Made by a program: the position numbers and the translations under genes
NCBI GenBank assembly: GCA_003988855.1
Contig: QYAI01000109.1
Coordinates: 1-64,000 of the forward strand
Direction of reading: 5' to 3'
DNA length: 64,000 nt
Source: Arachnopeziza araneosa
Taxonomy: Eukaryota > Ascomycota > Leotiomycetes > Helotiales > Arachnopezizaceae
The notes under the pieces: model-generated
Seen by the model: only the letters and a program-made list of their open reading frames with translations
What the model was told of the DNA's origin: nothing
The model's database searches: none
Shown here: piece after piece, positions 22,661-34,694 of the stretch
Layout: every line of letters begins with the position of its first letter
Numbering within the stretch: the first letter of the stretch is position 1

Positions 22661-23894
22661 TACAGAGAAAGTCAGAGCTGGATGTGGATTATTGGGCGGG
22701 TATGACATGAGGCTATGGATCAACTCATAGGGGCATGCGTGGGTTTGGGGAATAGAGTCTAGAGATTCGATTGAAGACTGGCTATTGGTATCTTTTTGCC
22801 AACATTCTGTTCAGATTAAATCAAGACTAGAATCGATCATTTCAATATCAACTGAGTATATACACCTATGAACATTGTTCTGGTTTGTAAAGTCTTGATC
22901 CTCAACCGTGACGAATAAATCACCCACCCCGGCGGATCCTCGGGTGCGAAATGATTCTCAACGACATGGACATGCAACGCTTGAGCTGACATGGACATGC
23001 AACGCTTGAGCTGACGCTGGACCTACCACCCACTCCATCAATGCCGACAAAACCCATGAACTAACAGCTCTCATCCAGCATCTCTCCTCCCTACATATCT
23101 CGTCTTAAATCATCTGAATGGCCTTTCTCAACTCTCTTCTCCCACCACGGCTACCACTCAGGGTCATAGACGAGTACCGCAAAGTCCGTGAAAACATGCT
23201 TAGCACCACCCCCCGAATCGCGCATATACACTCCAGGAAAGACTCTCGTCATCACGACCAGAACGAGTACCAGCGCAACGCAGACCGCGGATGCGGATGA
23301 TGTCAGATTATATATGAGCACGCCTGGGTAAGATACAGGCTAAATAGTAATAAGACGTACTCTGCACCCCCTGCTTAGCTGCGCTTCTGGGATGCGTGGA
23401 TCATGCCCAGAAATCTTTGCTTTTTTGGGTCAGCGGGTAGATGGACGTGCCGGTGATGGGTTTACGGGCGTGGGAGATGGGGTGCGTGAGAGTGAGAGAG
23501 GTGGCGTGAAGGGTTTGGGGTGGCTTTTTAGGGGAGACCTTGCTTTGACAAGAATGGGGGAGAGGCTTTGGTCTGCTGTGATAAATTTCGCGCTGTTGAC
23601 ATCGGAGGGTATTTCATGTGGTGTGATTCTTAATGAGCGGTTACTTACGCTTTTTAAGATAGTCCAGCAGGAACTTATCTCCCTCGGCGAATGCTGGCGG
23701 ATACCTATACAGCTGACCACATCATGGACGGTATCAGCCACTGGATCGAGGACTGCTTGACGACCAGCGTGAGAATTGTGTCTCTCTCAGAAGGCCAAAG
23801 CTACCAACCCATGTTCTTGACATAGAAGATAAACATAGCACGGTTGTGATACTATATCCTGCAAAACCAGAAGAATGTGAGGATTATGTGACTC
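22661..23894. other. intergenic, nothing recognised apart from a tandem duplication
   Basis: Open frames at 23118-23300 (+), 23392-23760 (+) and 23430-23741 (-) lack motifs and look random. A perfect 25-bp tandem duplication is listed separately. Confidence 0.4.
22963..23012. repeat. perfect 25-bp tandem duplication
   Basis: The unit GACATGGACATGCAACGCTT plus GAGCT occurs twice without interruption (22963-22987 and 22988-23012). The identity of the two units suggests recent slippage. It is about 300 bp past the transporter stop and has no obvious role. Confidence 0.9.
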
Positions 23895-24564
23895 TCAGCT
23901 AAATACATCTGATACCTTCAATTTGTCCTGCTCCGTAAATTTCCACAATCTCACCGTCATATCGGCAGAGGCTGTTGCAAAGATATCCGTTACAGGACTG
24001 ATTGCTAAACCCTCCACGGAAAGTTCATGACCTCGAAGAATGGCTTTGTTTTGACCAGTAGTGGAACCCCAAATGAGAACACATGTACCTTCTGATCCTG
24101 AGAAAATCCACTTGCAATCCATAGTCATTGCTACACATAACGCAAAGTTCTAGAACCATATGAGTCTCTTGGAAAACCACCTTGGAAAAACTTATTGGAA
24201 TGCTCACCACATGACCGACGAACGAATTGCTAGGGTTATTGTGACCGTATGGAGTTCGAATGACTATTGATATATCCCACTGCTTAATAGTTTTATCTTC
24301 CGAAGCAGTGATGAGCTTTGTACTATCAGGCGAGAATCGAAGCTTAAGAACTGAATCGGTGTGGTCATCAAGGGAGGCAAGGTACTTCCCCGATATATCA
24401 TATAGTATAACTTCATTAGCAAGAGACGATACGGCTAGAAATTTAACGTCTGGAGATATAGCAACACATGTCAAGTCGTCATCAGAGGGCAGAACAAAAG
24501 TGCATTTTCCTGAATGAATATTCCACAGACGCGAAGCGCGGTCGCTGCTACAACTTGCTAGCAT
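23895..24564 (-). pseudogene. TUP1-like WD40 propeller fragment
   Basis: Two exons (24208-24564 and 23895-24149) joined across a GTGAGC intron give about 200 residues of uninterrupted WD40 repeats. Blades end in ASRLWNI, VILYDIS, TIKQWDIS, CVLIWGST and TVRLWKF. The phrases ALCVAMTMDCKWIFSGSEG and ISPVTDIFATASADMTVRLW resemble the last blades of the corepressor TUP1. Normal TUP1 has about 600 residues with an N-terminal tetramerisation helix and seven blades. Here the N-terminus and first blades are missing, because similarity stops at about 24575 where a different gene (SNF2, opposite strand) starts. No internal stop is seen, so a truncated product is possible, but it cannot form a full propeller. 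Most likely a duplicated gene fragment. Confidence 0.6.
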
Positions 24565-24569
24565 CTCAA

Positions 24570-27229
24570 AAGCTGTTGGGATAGTTCTTTCAAAAGCAAG
24601 ATTCTATCTGCAGCATCCTCACTCTCTTGAACCAGCAAAACAATATGAGAATCCTCATTACTTCAAAGTTAGAAAGCCAAAAACCAGCAATAAATGGATT
24701 TCTCCGTCTCAAATACTCCAAGAAATCAAGGCCCCTACAAGCGATAACACCGAAGAGGAAAGACACGCATCACTGATAGAAACAATATTGCGCACAAGCG
24801 TAAATAATAAGAGCATCCAGGAAGCTAAACCTGATAGCCGAGCAAGGTATTTATGATTCTGTTGCTTTTATATCCACTTCCGGAAAGACTATGGAGCAGG
24901 GTTGGCTTCAAGTGTTGCTGAAAAAAATTTCAAAAATACCCGTTCATTTTGTCTCATTTTCTATGATGTTTAACAATGCTTATTTCGATTACAGTACCGA
25001 TTTGCTTCCTCATCAAAATCAGGCCTTGCATTTCATTCTACAGCGAGAACGCGGCATCGTTAGCGGCGAGCTGTCTCTTTGGAATATCAAGGGGACTACA
25101 GAGCGCCTTTACTACCAACATTTAATAAACACGGATTTCAGAACCTCAGTGTGTCCGAATGAAACTCGTGACGGTATTCTCGCAGATTAAATGGGTCTAG
25201 GCAAGACCTTATCTATGATTTCCGCAATTGTTACATCCCTTGACAAAGCAAGAGCATACCTTAAGGAACAGGATGATCGGGGAAAGCATATAACCCCCCA
25301 CAAGAGCAGAGCTACTTTAGTCATTGCCCCATCCATAGGTTTGCGCCACTAATTACTAACTAACGCGCTATTACTCTGAATCTATTGTGCTAGTTCTACT
25401 TGATGGGTGGCTGGGGGAAATGTAAAAGTAAAAAAGATGAAGACCTGAAATAACAACTCTAAACTAACTAATCCACAGGCATGTCATCAGCGGTACAATG
25501 ATTGCCTACAAGTATCATGGCCAAGGCAGACATTCTACCGCGAAGCAACTACTCGATTACGATATTGTATTTACAACTTACGCAACTGTATCGACTGAAC
25601 ACTCCAAAAAGTCCTCCCCTCTTCAGCTCATCAACTGGTTTCGAATTGTCCTAGATGAAGGTGTTTATGTCAAATAGTATAGATCAAATGCGAAAAGCTA
25701 ACAGAAGAAAGCTCACGTCATACGAAACCGTTCAACCAAGCAATTCGAGGCAGTTTGCAGCCACGAAGCTCAGCGTCGATGGTGCCTGTCCGGAACACCT
25801 GTCCAAAACCGACTGGAAAACCTCGGATCCCTAGTCAAGTTTCTTCGAGTACCTCATCTAGATCGTAAATCCGGTCTCCAAAGGCTGGTGATTTCACCTT
25901 TATTCGCGGAAAGTCAGGACTGCACTTTAAATTTTCGCTTACTACTGAATTCGCTGTGCCTACGTCGAATAATATCTATGTTGAAGCTTCCGCAGACTCA
26001 GTATCAGACCCAATCCGTGGAATTATCACCCGAAGAGAAGACTCTGTACGAAGAAGTATTACAAAACTCCTTAGCTGAGATTGATCGTGCAATATCAAGC
26101 AATTCTTCAGGCAGAGCATACACTAGCATTTTGAGAGCTATTCTACGCACGAGAATGCTATGCAATCATGGCACCTTTCGAGATGTAGGAAGTAAAAGCA
26201 GATCTACTTCCCTTTCAATAGAAGATGAATTTAACCTTTCATCATTACAAGATAGAGATGAAGGTACTGCCTTCCAAGTCTTCATTTATACCTATTCATT
26301 TTGAATTATGACCTAGCGCTAATTTCTAGCCCTAGAACAACAACAGCAACAGCAAGATTCAATAAACTACGACCTATCTGCTATGGAAATTGACTTAACC
26401 CAGAACAAGAGTCATGATCTCTTGTCACCAATTTCAGCTATCCCAGGATCTGGCCACTCGACAAAATTGTCGGTTCTGCTTAGAAATTTGAAGAGCGATG
26501 TCGATGTAGCTAGGGGTAAAAGGTGAGATTTCAGACCCCATAAGAAACGAGCCAACATTTCACCTCAAAAAAGCATCGTATTTTCTTCTTGGGAAACAAC
26601 AGTAGATCTCATAGAAGTCCTTCTTGTCTCCCGAAAGATGAAATTCGTCCGGATCGATGGAAATGTATCTGGTGCTGAATGAACCTCGATTGTGGCGAAC
26701 TTCCAGACAGACCCTACCGTAAATATCATTCTCATGACAACCGGAACAGGTGCTGTAGGGTACACTGAATCTATCTCTTGTCTTCCTCTTGTTTGCTGAC
26801 GGAATATACAGCCTAAATATCACGATCGCAACTCAAGTGCATATATTAGAACCGCAGTGGAACCCATCAATTGAGTCCCAAGCGATTGGACGTGCACGGA
26901 GACTCACGCAGAAGAATTCTTTGACAGTGACGCGGTATATAACTAAGGATACTATTGAAGAGGTAAAGTTTAGCTGGGAGTAAAAGCTGTGGATTATTGG
27001 GTTAATTTTATGTGTAGCAAGTTCGAGATAAACAGATCAAGAAATTGGGGTTGGCAGAGTTGACGCTGAATCGAGATATGGGGTCAAAAGATCAGATGTC
27101 AGAGAGATTATTGGTAAGAAGGGACATGCTGTTGGCTATTAGTATGCTAACTGTTCTGAGAATCTTCGGTCACTTTTGTCAACCCGATAATAGGATATCT
27201 GGGAAATAAGTGATAATCCAACGCCCTGA
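24570..27229 (+). pseudogene. SNF2-family helicase (RAD5/HLTF-like), disabled
   Basis: Many exons with clean splice sites rebuild a SNF2 ATPase. Visible parts are an N-terminal piece (RFYLQHPHSLEPAKQYENPH), LLPHQNQALHFILQRERG, motif I (ADxMGLGKT), motif II DEAHVIR spliced across a short intron after 25660, motif III WCLSGTPVQNRLENLG, and the helicase-C motifs MTTGTG and QWNPSIESQAIGRARR. Three lesions are clear: a frame change near 24855 after SRARYL, a TAA at 25188-25190 replacing the Glu of ADEMGLGKT, and a TGA at 26680-26682 before TSIVANFQ. The N-terminus (HIRAN or RING region) is absent because the gene begins abruptly at the junction with the opposite-strand WD40 fragment. Such helicases remodel nucleosomes or stalled forks. 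This copy cannot. Confidence 0.75.
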
Positions 27230-27355
27230 AGGATGCCGGGAGACTGAGATCATGAGAGCACGGGAGGAATTCTGCTTAAATCAACTTCCACGTTTACGAA
27301 TTATTTTACATGCAAGTTCCGTGTCAAAGATGCAATTCAAAATAACTGTCCATCT

Positions 27356-29439
27356 TCAAATCCATGTTTCACCGTTCCCTGCTTGCCCAAAGTCTCCCCA
27401 ATCCACCATCCCTTCTTCCCAAAACCCCATTTCATTCCAAGCAAAGTCGCTCGTCATCTCATTAGATTGTTCCGACATGTTCGCTTCATTCTGCAGCCTT
27501 TCGGTTTCCGCAGCCGTATTCATCTCATAAGCCTTCTTCCCCCTGCTCATCTTAGCGGCATAGTTCCGAAACATGCCATCCTCTCCACCCCCACCAAGCC
27601 TCGCAGCCTCCTCAAAATTCCTTTCTAAGCGTTCAAAAATCCCTGGAAGATCAACCACGCTCCGTGCATGGGCCAAATCCCACCCATCAGTTGTTATGCA
27701 TAAGAGTTTTGCTATGGTGGTGATGATATCGGCGAGATGGATCCAGATTGTCGATGGGAGGGTAGAGTAGAGATCAGGTAGGATTTGGAAGAAGATTTCG
27801 AGATAAGGATTTATTGAGAGAAGGAGAGAGTAGTGAAGGGAGAGGCTCGAAAAATTTGTTAAACCTTGAGGAGTGGGTGAGAAAGCTGATTTATGGAGAC
27901 TTGTAGAGTAGAGGAAGATTCTGGAGGAGTGATATTCCAGGAGAAATGGTACTGAGATATGATCAGTCTGTTTCTAGATAAGAAGAACGGTAGAAGAGTG
28001 TTATACTATTATCTACCATATTTGGCGTAAACAGCTTTTCGACTTCCTCGACTAGGGCTTTCGTCATCATTGAAATAGGAACCGTGGAGTGGAATCTATG
28101 CTCGATATTTTCACTTGAAGGACCTTGTGTAATAATCATGGCTATAATTTTAGTGCGTAATAATTTTATTAAGCAGATATCTGTCGCAAATTCGGCATGG
28201 TTTTCTAAAGCGGTGCAGCACTCCTCAACATAATGAGTATAGGTCATTGCCTCAACTGTCTTAAAACTCGCGGAAATGCTGGTGTTATTTGTTACTCGTG
28301 CATTGAAAATGGCATACAGCAGATGAATCTTACATTGAACTGAGATAGAAACATCCTAGAAATGCTCTCATTTCCTCTAGAGAATGGGATTGAGCTGCAC
28401 CTTCCTCCATAGGATTTGTACTCGCTGATGCGCGTAGTTGCTGCTGTCGAGTCAACCTGGGTCGAGGTTTAGTGTTGAGACCTAGTTCAGCAACTAAGGT
28501 TACGGCTAGCTGAATAAGAATGGATATTTGTGGGTTGTTGATGAAGTTGTGATTACACCTACTCTTCTGTTCAGCTTCACATTACTGCAAGAATTGACCA
28601 GAGGTGCACACCATTGGAAATACACGAGAATAGCTTGGAGCAAATCTAGGGTGATTTCTCCATCAAGTAGACATTTCTCAGTGAACTTTTGTAATAGTTT
28701 TCTCGCCACTGGTTTCTGTTTCGTTACCTTGTCGTGCGAAGCGGCCAAGAGCATTGCCCGAAGTAGCAATGGCTTTTCGATAGTGAGCATATTCAGATCG
28801 TAATTATTTAGTACAACAAACGGAAAATGAGAGATCATGTCAGTCTGGAATCTTTGCAATAGAGCAGCTTCTTCGTCGTTGACATATCCGGCTGGTGCTG
28901 GAGGTTCAGGAGATGACTTCTCCATCGCTAAATAATTCAAAGCAGGTGATGCTGTAGCATTTAAATCAGTATTTTGGTTATTACCAGTTGACGAGATGGA
29001 TGCGCCAACCGATATCGAAACCGATGTTGTCAAAGGTGAAGACGTATCCAAATGGGATGAGCTAGAAGATTGGGAAGCGTTCAATAGTGCAACAACATTG
29101 TCCAATTTATTCTCCAGTCGATCCATACGCCTGCAAATAAGGTTAGTTAAACGATCTGATAGAGAACAAGAAATCTATCTTGGATGATATATTACATCGC
29201 TTTGGGGTCCCTGCGCTTGCGAACTGTAGGCTCCTGCGGCTCACAATTGAACTTCAAACGAACGCATCTGATAGGCGTTAGAGATATCTCCTTTCATTTT
29301 CACCGTTCGGAGGGATCTCGCTACGGACTCTGGTTGTCTACCTTGCGCAATCGTTATTTTGAAGAGTCGCGACGCATTTCGCCTTCGCTGACGCGCATTT
29401 CCTGCAGGCTCGAGATAACTTGCTGGTTCCGCTACTCAT
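27356..29439 (-). CDS. Zn(II)2Cys6 fungal transcription factor
   Basis: Six exons (29342-29439, 29196-29267, 28612-29130, 28334-28558, 28017-28278, 27356-27973) join in frame to 597 residues. All splice sites are GT-AG, introns 43-74 nt. The zinc cluster sits at residues 12-41 with the six cysteines spaced C-x2-C-x6-C-x8-C-x2-C-x6-C (CRKCASAKAKC ... CARCVRLKFNC), followed by a basic linker (TVRKRRDPKAM) and a coiled coil (MDRLENKLDNVVALL) for dimerisation. The middle matches the fungal-specific transcription-factor region (LLQRFQTDMISHFPFVVL, LDLLQAILVYFQW, LAVTLVAELGLN, PRPRLTRQQQLR), and the acidic C-terminus could activate. It is divergent from the dehydrogenase gene at 29862, with about 420 bp between starts, so control of that gene is plausible. 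No lesion seen. Confidence 0.9.
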
Positions 29440-29861
29440 GGTCGACTTTACCGTTCTTCCGCTTGACTAAGGCGTTGGTGGCTTTACTCTCCGGAGGTTT
29501 TCGAGCTCCCGAGGTCGTTGCTGGTTCTTCATGCTCCTTTGGAGATTTTAACTTGGCCGGGACTCGGAGACAAAGTCAACTTCCGGCCCGTCACGATCAG
29601 CCAATCTGAAACTTCTCTATTCACACCAAGCTTTTTATTACAAGCACTTCTTCGCTGTGAAGTGGGCGGGTCGGATGTTGACTTCTGCCCGGCTCCCGCC
29701 AGTTATTATTAGGTAGGTAGCGGGCTTTTCGCCTTAAGATTGAGTATAAAAGTGAGAAATTTTCTTCTTGAAATAAAACATGGTTTTTGGTCGTTTCACC
29801 TCAAGTCAAGAAATCAAATTCGTTAGTCAAACTTCATTCAGTCGGAGAGCAAACCTCAAAT
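29440..29861. promoter_or_regulatory. bidirectional promoter between Zn2Cys6 regulator and dehydrogenase
   Basis: A clear TATAAAA box at 29745-29751 points to the dehydrogenase, about 115 bp upstream of its ATG. An out-of-frame ATG at 29780 lies between them and may act as an upstream start. CGG-containing half sites, as bound by zinc-cluster proteins, occur at several points (for example near 29492 and 29581), but I cannot single out a paired site. Confidence 0.45.
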
Positions 29862-30866
29862 ATGGAAGCCAAATATGCCACGGCATGGGAAACGCAGAGA
29901 GGACCAGGGGATGATCGACCGACTGGTTTACAGATTATCAAAGATAATGAGTTAGAAGGAAAGCTTATTGGAAAGGTCATCTTCATCACAGGCTGTTCCT
30001 CTGGAATCGGAATTGAAACTGCTCGAGCATTGAAAGAAACTGGCGCCAAGCTCTTTCTCACTGCTCGAAACCAAGCAAAAGCAAAGTTGGCTCTAGGCGA
30101 TATCCTGGAACCAGGTCGAGTTCATCTTTTACAGCTCGACTTGGAGTCTCTCGAAAGCGTACGAGCCTGTGTGGCCGAGTTCGAAAGGAAGAGCAAGACT
30201 CTGAACATCTTGATCAACAATGCAGGAGTTCGATATACACCAAAAGGTACGACGAAAGATGGTTTCGAGACACAATTCGGCACCAACCATGTCGCGCACT
30301 TCCTCCTCTTTCAACTTCTGAAGCCGATGTTGCTCGCATCATCCATGCCCACCTTCAACTCTCGGGTTGTGGCCGTCTCATCAACAGCTCATCGCGAATC
30401 ACGAATCGACTTTGATGATCTAAACATGGAAAAGAGGGGATACGATTATGCGACCGCATACGCACAAAGCAAGCTCGCAAATGTGTACATGGCAAACGAG
30501 ATTGACCGACGATATGGATCGCAAGGCCTCCATGCGTGGAGCGTGCATCCAGGTGGGATCAAAACTGGATTGCAGCATTTAAACTTCAAGGATATGCGTA
30601 TGCTGCTAAAAGTGGGACTTATGAATGCGAAGAATACGAGTCAAAATCCAGAGCAAGGTTGCTCAACGACTGTTTGGGCCGCTGTTGGCAAGACGCTGGA
30701 AGGAAAGGGAGGAAAGTATCTGGAGCGGTGTAGTATAGCTATGCCGGCAAGAAGTGGCTATGATCTACTTGATCCGGGACATGCTATACATGCCTACTGC
30801 AACGAGGATGAGCAGCGATTGTGGCAGGTAACGAACAAATTGGTTGGATTGAATATGGACTATTAG
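29862..30866 (+). CDS. short-chain dehydrogenase/reductase (retinol-dehydrogenase-like)
   Basis: A 334-residue, intronless SDR. The frame is open upstream, but the first in-frame ATG is 29862. The classical signature is complete: the cofactor loop TGCSSGIG (residues 43-50), NNAG (119-122), the catalytic Ser in VAVSSTAHRES (about 173-174), and YAQSK with Tyr200 and Lys204. Arg69 in TARN, at the end of the second strand, suggests NADP(H). The overall form (about 330 residues, WSVHPGGIKTGLQ, and a C-terminal YCNEDEQRLWQ..NKL) is that of the WW-oxidoreductase/retinol-dehydrogenase-like SDRs common in fungi, which reduce hydrophobic ketones or aldehydes. It shares a promoter with the adjoining zinc-cluster regulator. 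Intact. Confidence 0.93.
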   Translation: MEAKYATAWETQRGPGDDRPTGLQIIKDNELEGKLIGKVIFITGCSSGIGIETARALKETGAKLFLTARNQAKAKLALGDILEPGRVHLLQLDLESLESVRACVAEFERKSKTLNILINNAGVRYTPKGTTKDGFETQFGTNHVAHFLLFQLLKPMLLASSMPTFNSRVVAVSSTAHRESRIDFDDLNMEKRGYDYATAYAQSKLANVYMANEIDRRYGSQGLHAWSVHPGGIKTGLQHLNFKDMRMLLKVGLMNAKNTSQNPEQGCSTTVWAAVGKTLEGKGGKYLERCSIAMPARSGYDLLDPGHAIHAYCNEDEQRLWQVTNKLVGLNMDY

Positions 30867-31349
30867 ACAGTAAATGTAATTATTCATAGAGTTAGTTTTC
30901 AGATATTGGCTATGGAGCATTTTGTTGATGTTTCTTCAGTGACTCTTCCAGATATGTCTACTCTTATTTTCAATCTATTCGCAATGATCTTAGCGCGTTC
31001 ATCCACTTGGCTTCATTTTCAACCCCTTTCAAGGTTTACTCCTTAAAATGATGTAGGAGAGTGTGTGGTTTGCTGACATACTAATTTCAGATAACGAAAT
31101 ATCATTGGTTTGATAACAGGGCGAAGCTCGCCCGCATTGCCTTGTTGTTCAGCTCTAGTGCGAGACAAGCCACCACCACTGCCAAGCTCTTCCGTCTGCC
31201 AAGATCATTGCTGCGCCCAGTGGCATCACAATCGAAGCCACGATATCCATAGTTATAACGGTCTAAAGTTCCTACAATTAGCGGCTCTGGCCCTGAAAAC
31301 TCGTTTGATATATCAAAACCTCAATCATAATACTCATCGCATCCTCAAC
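30867..31349. other. intergenic, leader of the following small gene
   Basis: No gene recognised. The frame of the downstream gene is open back to about 31110, but with no upstream ATG that makes a recognisable protein, so I treat this as leader and promoter. Confidence 0.35.
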
Positions 31350-31946
31350 ATGCCTTTACTATCCTCAATTTTCCATCGCAAGAGTCACAGTCCTGAGGGC
31401 AATGAATTTAGCGTCAAAGAGAGTGCTGCTGCCCTACTCAAACAATCAAACCCTCCTCCCTACACAGAAAACGAACAAACCTACCGTCAAACTGTCTTGG
31501 ACCCCAGTGTTCCTCAGCAGACGGCACCCCAATTCGCACCCGGCACCGGTCCAACAGCGCACGCTCAAATGCACCAAGCCCAGAACGCTGGCATGCTAGC
31601 AGGCGGTGCAGTCGGCCTCGCAACAGGAGGAGATCCCGTTGTAGACATGGTGGGTGGACAAGTTGGTGCGAACGTCTTGATGCAACGGATTCAACAAGAA
31701 CAGAAACATCAATACTACCGCGATCAAGCTTTGAGATACAGAGATGGGCTGCCAGCTGATGGGGTGGGCGCTGCTGGAGGGTTGGCGCCGCCGGTTCAAT
31801 CAGTGGAGGGGAGGGATCGAAACCGGAGTCGTAGTCAGGGGAGAGATGAGAAGAGGAAGGCGAGGTGGGAGAGGAGGGCGAAGCGTCGGGATGGTGAGGG
31901 TGGGATGGGACAGAATAGGGTTTCATCCGGGAGCCAGAGTGATTAA
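31350..31946 (+). CDS. hypothetical protein with glycine-rich hydrophobic segment
   Basis: A 198-residue protein I cannot name. It starts MPLLSSIFHRKSHSPEGN, has a Pro/Gln-rich middle, then a small-residue hydrophobic stretch (AGMLAGGAVGLATGGDPVVD) resembling a glycine-zipper segment that might insert in membranes, a helical Gln/Tyr-rich part (LMQRIQQEQKHQYYRDQALR) and a highly basic tail (RDEKRKARWERRAKRRDGEG). The ATG at 31350 is preceded by CTCAACA, a good context. The general plan (short, HRK start, glycine-rich core, basic tail) is common among uncharacterised fungal proteins. No neighbour suggests a function. Confidence 0.6.
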   Translation: MPLLSSIFHRKSHSPEGNEFSVKESAAALLKQSNPPPYTENEQTYRQTVLDPSVPQQTAPQFAPGTGPTAHAQMHQAQNAGMLAGGAVGLATGGDPVVDMVGGQVGANVLMQRIQQEQKHQYYRDQALRYRDGLPADGVGAAGGLAPPVQSVEGRDRNRSRSQGRDEKRKARWERRAKRRDGEGGMGQNRVSSGSQSD

Positions 31947-32884
31947 CTGGAATTGATCTGATGACCTTATGATGGTGTAATATTTAATTATGTATTTGGG
32001 AATTGTGCTAGCGATGGACACTAATTAACTTGCTGAATATTTATAGTCTTCCTTGAGTGTTGGAACTTCTCACCGGTGCTTTGCTATTGTTGATTCTTCT
32101 GTACTGCTCTGGAATTTTTGTTGTTTATTATTCCATTTTCAAGTTTTTACTTTCGAATCTGTGGAAATATGATTGCACATTGGCAAGATCGATTTTGGCG
32201 AGACATAGAACTAGTTAACTTAAAAATATGCGACGAAATTTAGAGTCACAAAAACAGTGCGTGTCGAATGAGCATGCCGAGGAACGTCTTGTGTCCATTC
32301 GCAAAACATATTTCATCACACCTCTGAATTGAAATTTTTATTTGCGATGGCACTGTCCAGATATTGAAAAGGAGTATTTAGCCAAGAGAAAAACACCACC
32401 TCGTAACATCACGAGGAAATCAAGTATCGGTGAAGAAATCATGTATTGGTGAAGACAAGCCAGCTTCCCGTCTTTATCCATACAATGTAGCTATTTGCGC
32501 CTGGTACCCCAAATCGCTTTGGTTATGCCTCCCCTGCGGATAAACTTACATAGGAACATTGAGAGCGATCTAGTTATCCTGTGAATAATATTGCATGACC
32601 GAGGTTATACTTTAGCTAAATGGATGAGATCCACCTGCAAACATGAAAACCCTGTCTTACGTTTTAACCCGCCCGCTTGGAAGCAAAACTCAGATATCGT
32701 GTGCACACCCATTGTCACTCAGGATCTTATAAGGCTGAATGGAGGTATCGAGGTCAATGCTGAAGCCTGCAGGCACATATCGATGTGAATATCATGACGA
32801 GCAAGTAGGAGAAGCAATGGCCCACGATTTCTACATCTTTCCTTGCCAAAGGTCAACTCGACGACAGAACTTACACTCCGCTAT
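31947..32884. other. intergenic, nothing recognised
   Basis: No recognisable gene. The 65-codon frame at 32591-32788 has no motif. Confidence 0.4.
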
Positions 32885-34694
32885 GGCTTTATCTAAATAA
32901 CGTTTGGTCTTGGTTTTCATCTTCGTTATCTTTGCTTTTACTATTCGGCTAATTAGCGACCCGAAATGGACCTGCATGCAGAAAAACACAAGTTGCAGTC
33001 CTCGGAGCTGGTGTGGCAGGTATCACTGCTGCTGTTAGTTCTCTAATCATAATAATGATTCTTCCGATCCCATATTAGCAAGCTCTCAGCAACAACTCTG
33101 TTTCGGATTTTCTCATCGTTGAGTACACAAACGAGATTGGTGGACGTTGTCGGTCTGCTCCTTTTGGTATGGATGCAGATGGAAACCCATACATTGTTGA
33201 GCTCGGAGCCAGCTGGGTATAATGTCGAACAAATTTGCTGACTACATCACTAACTGGCGTTAAGATTCAAGGAATTTTCTCTCCTGGAGGCCCCGAGAAT
33301 CCAATCTGGAGGCTCGTAAGTGATATTTCCCATCCGAAGTGAAGCAATGCTCATGAACCAAGGTCCAGAAGTATAACGTCACCAATCATTTCACCGATCT
33401 TTCATCCATTGAAACATTTGATGAGACAGGCCCAGTTGATTACTTGCAAAAGCGGTATGCTTTCGATGACGCGTATTTAATCGTGAAACAAAGTGCAGGA
33501 TATAATCTGGTTGGTAATTTTCAAGATCGAAGCTTCAGAGCCGCCCTCAGACTTGCTGGCTGGAATCCTACTGGTGACGCTCAAGCCGTGGCGGTGGAAT
33601 GGTATAGAGTGGACTATGAATATGCACAGACTCCGGTTAGTAGAGCAACATGATCATTCATTCATTCTTAAAACTCTTGGCTTACACAAATTATACATGA
33701 CCTTTTGTCCGAACGGTTTACAATTGCAAATTTCGTAAGCCACAAACTAAGCTCAATAAGCTTGGTCAATTTACTAAGATTTAGAACTCCACATTTTACG
33801 GGTTTTCAGAAGTTAACAATTTGGTCTTTGATACACGAGGATATCATTCCTTCCTGCACGGCGAGGCATCCGAATTTCTCGTGGAGAACGATCCCCGTCT
33901 TCTCCTCAACACCATTGTAACCGACATAAACTACGACGACAACGGAGTAACCATTGCCAACCAAGATGGAAGTTGTATCGAAGCCGACTACGCGATTGTC
34001 ACCTTCTCGGTCGGAGTTCTCCAGTCAGGTGACGTGACATTTTCCCCTCCTCCCTAACTGGAAAGAAACGGCAATCCAAAGCTTCCGAATGGGCGTTTAT
34101 ACCAAAATATTCCTCCAATTTCCTCCCGACAAGGTCTTCTGGAACACGTTTACGGAATTCTCCCTGTACGCCTCCAGAACCCGCGGCTACTACCCGGTCT
34201 GGCAATCCCTCGACAACGAGCATTTCCTTCCGGGCAGCGGCATCTTCTTTGTCACTGTCGTCACAGATAACTCCTATATTATGGACCATCAGAATGATGC
34301 GACCACACAAGCACAGATCATGGTCACCTTGCGGCAGATGTTCGGTGAGGAGAACGTGCCAGACCCCGTCGCCTTTATGTATCCTCGCTGCAGCACCACG
34401 CCTTGAGCGTACGGGTCGTACTCCCACTCGCCGCCGGGATTGACTCTTGAAGGACACCAGAATCTGCGTGCTAACGTAGGCAGGGTGTGGTTGGCGGGTG
34501 AGGCCACGAGTGCAGAGTTCTATGGCTATCTCCATGGTACTTATTTTGAAGGGCAGGCGGCGGGAAATGCGGTGGCAAGGTGTTTGGGAGCGGATGCGGG
34601 GAGTTTGAGGAAACATGAGAACGAACAGTTTTATGAGGTCTTGGGAGGCACGACGGGTCTCTGTCATTATTCGGCTGAGGATCGCTGCTTTTAA
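32885..34694 (+). pseudogene. flavin amine/polyamine oxidase, disabled
   Basis: The gene encoded a flavin-containing amine oxidase, which oxidises polyamines or other amines with H2O2 release and in fungi is often secreted. Clean splicing joins VAVLGAGVAGITAA (FAD-binding loop, about 32990-33033) to NEIGGRCRSAPFG and ELGASW, then IQGIFSPGGPENPIW, and the central substrate domain. The C-terminal part carries GEATSAEFYGYLHGTYFEG, the second FAD contact. Two lesions are visible: a frameshift in FSPPP at about 34045-34057 (the other frame resumes NWKETAIQSFRMG) and a TGA at 34404-34406 where the family has Trp (TTP-W-AYGSY). The N-terminus is also doubtful: a secretion-signal-like hydrophobic stretch near 32900-32945 is in another frame with an early TAA. 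Recently dead. Confidence 0.75.
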
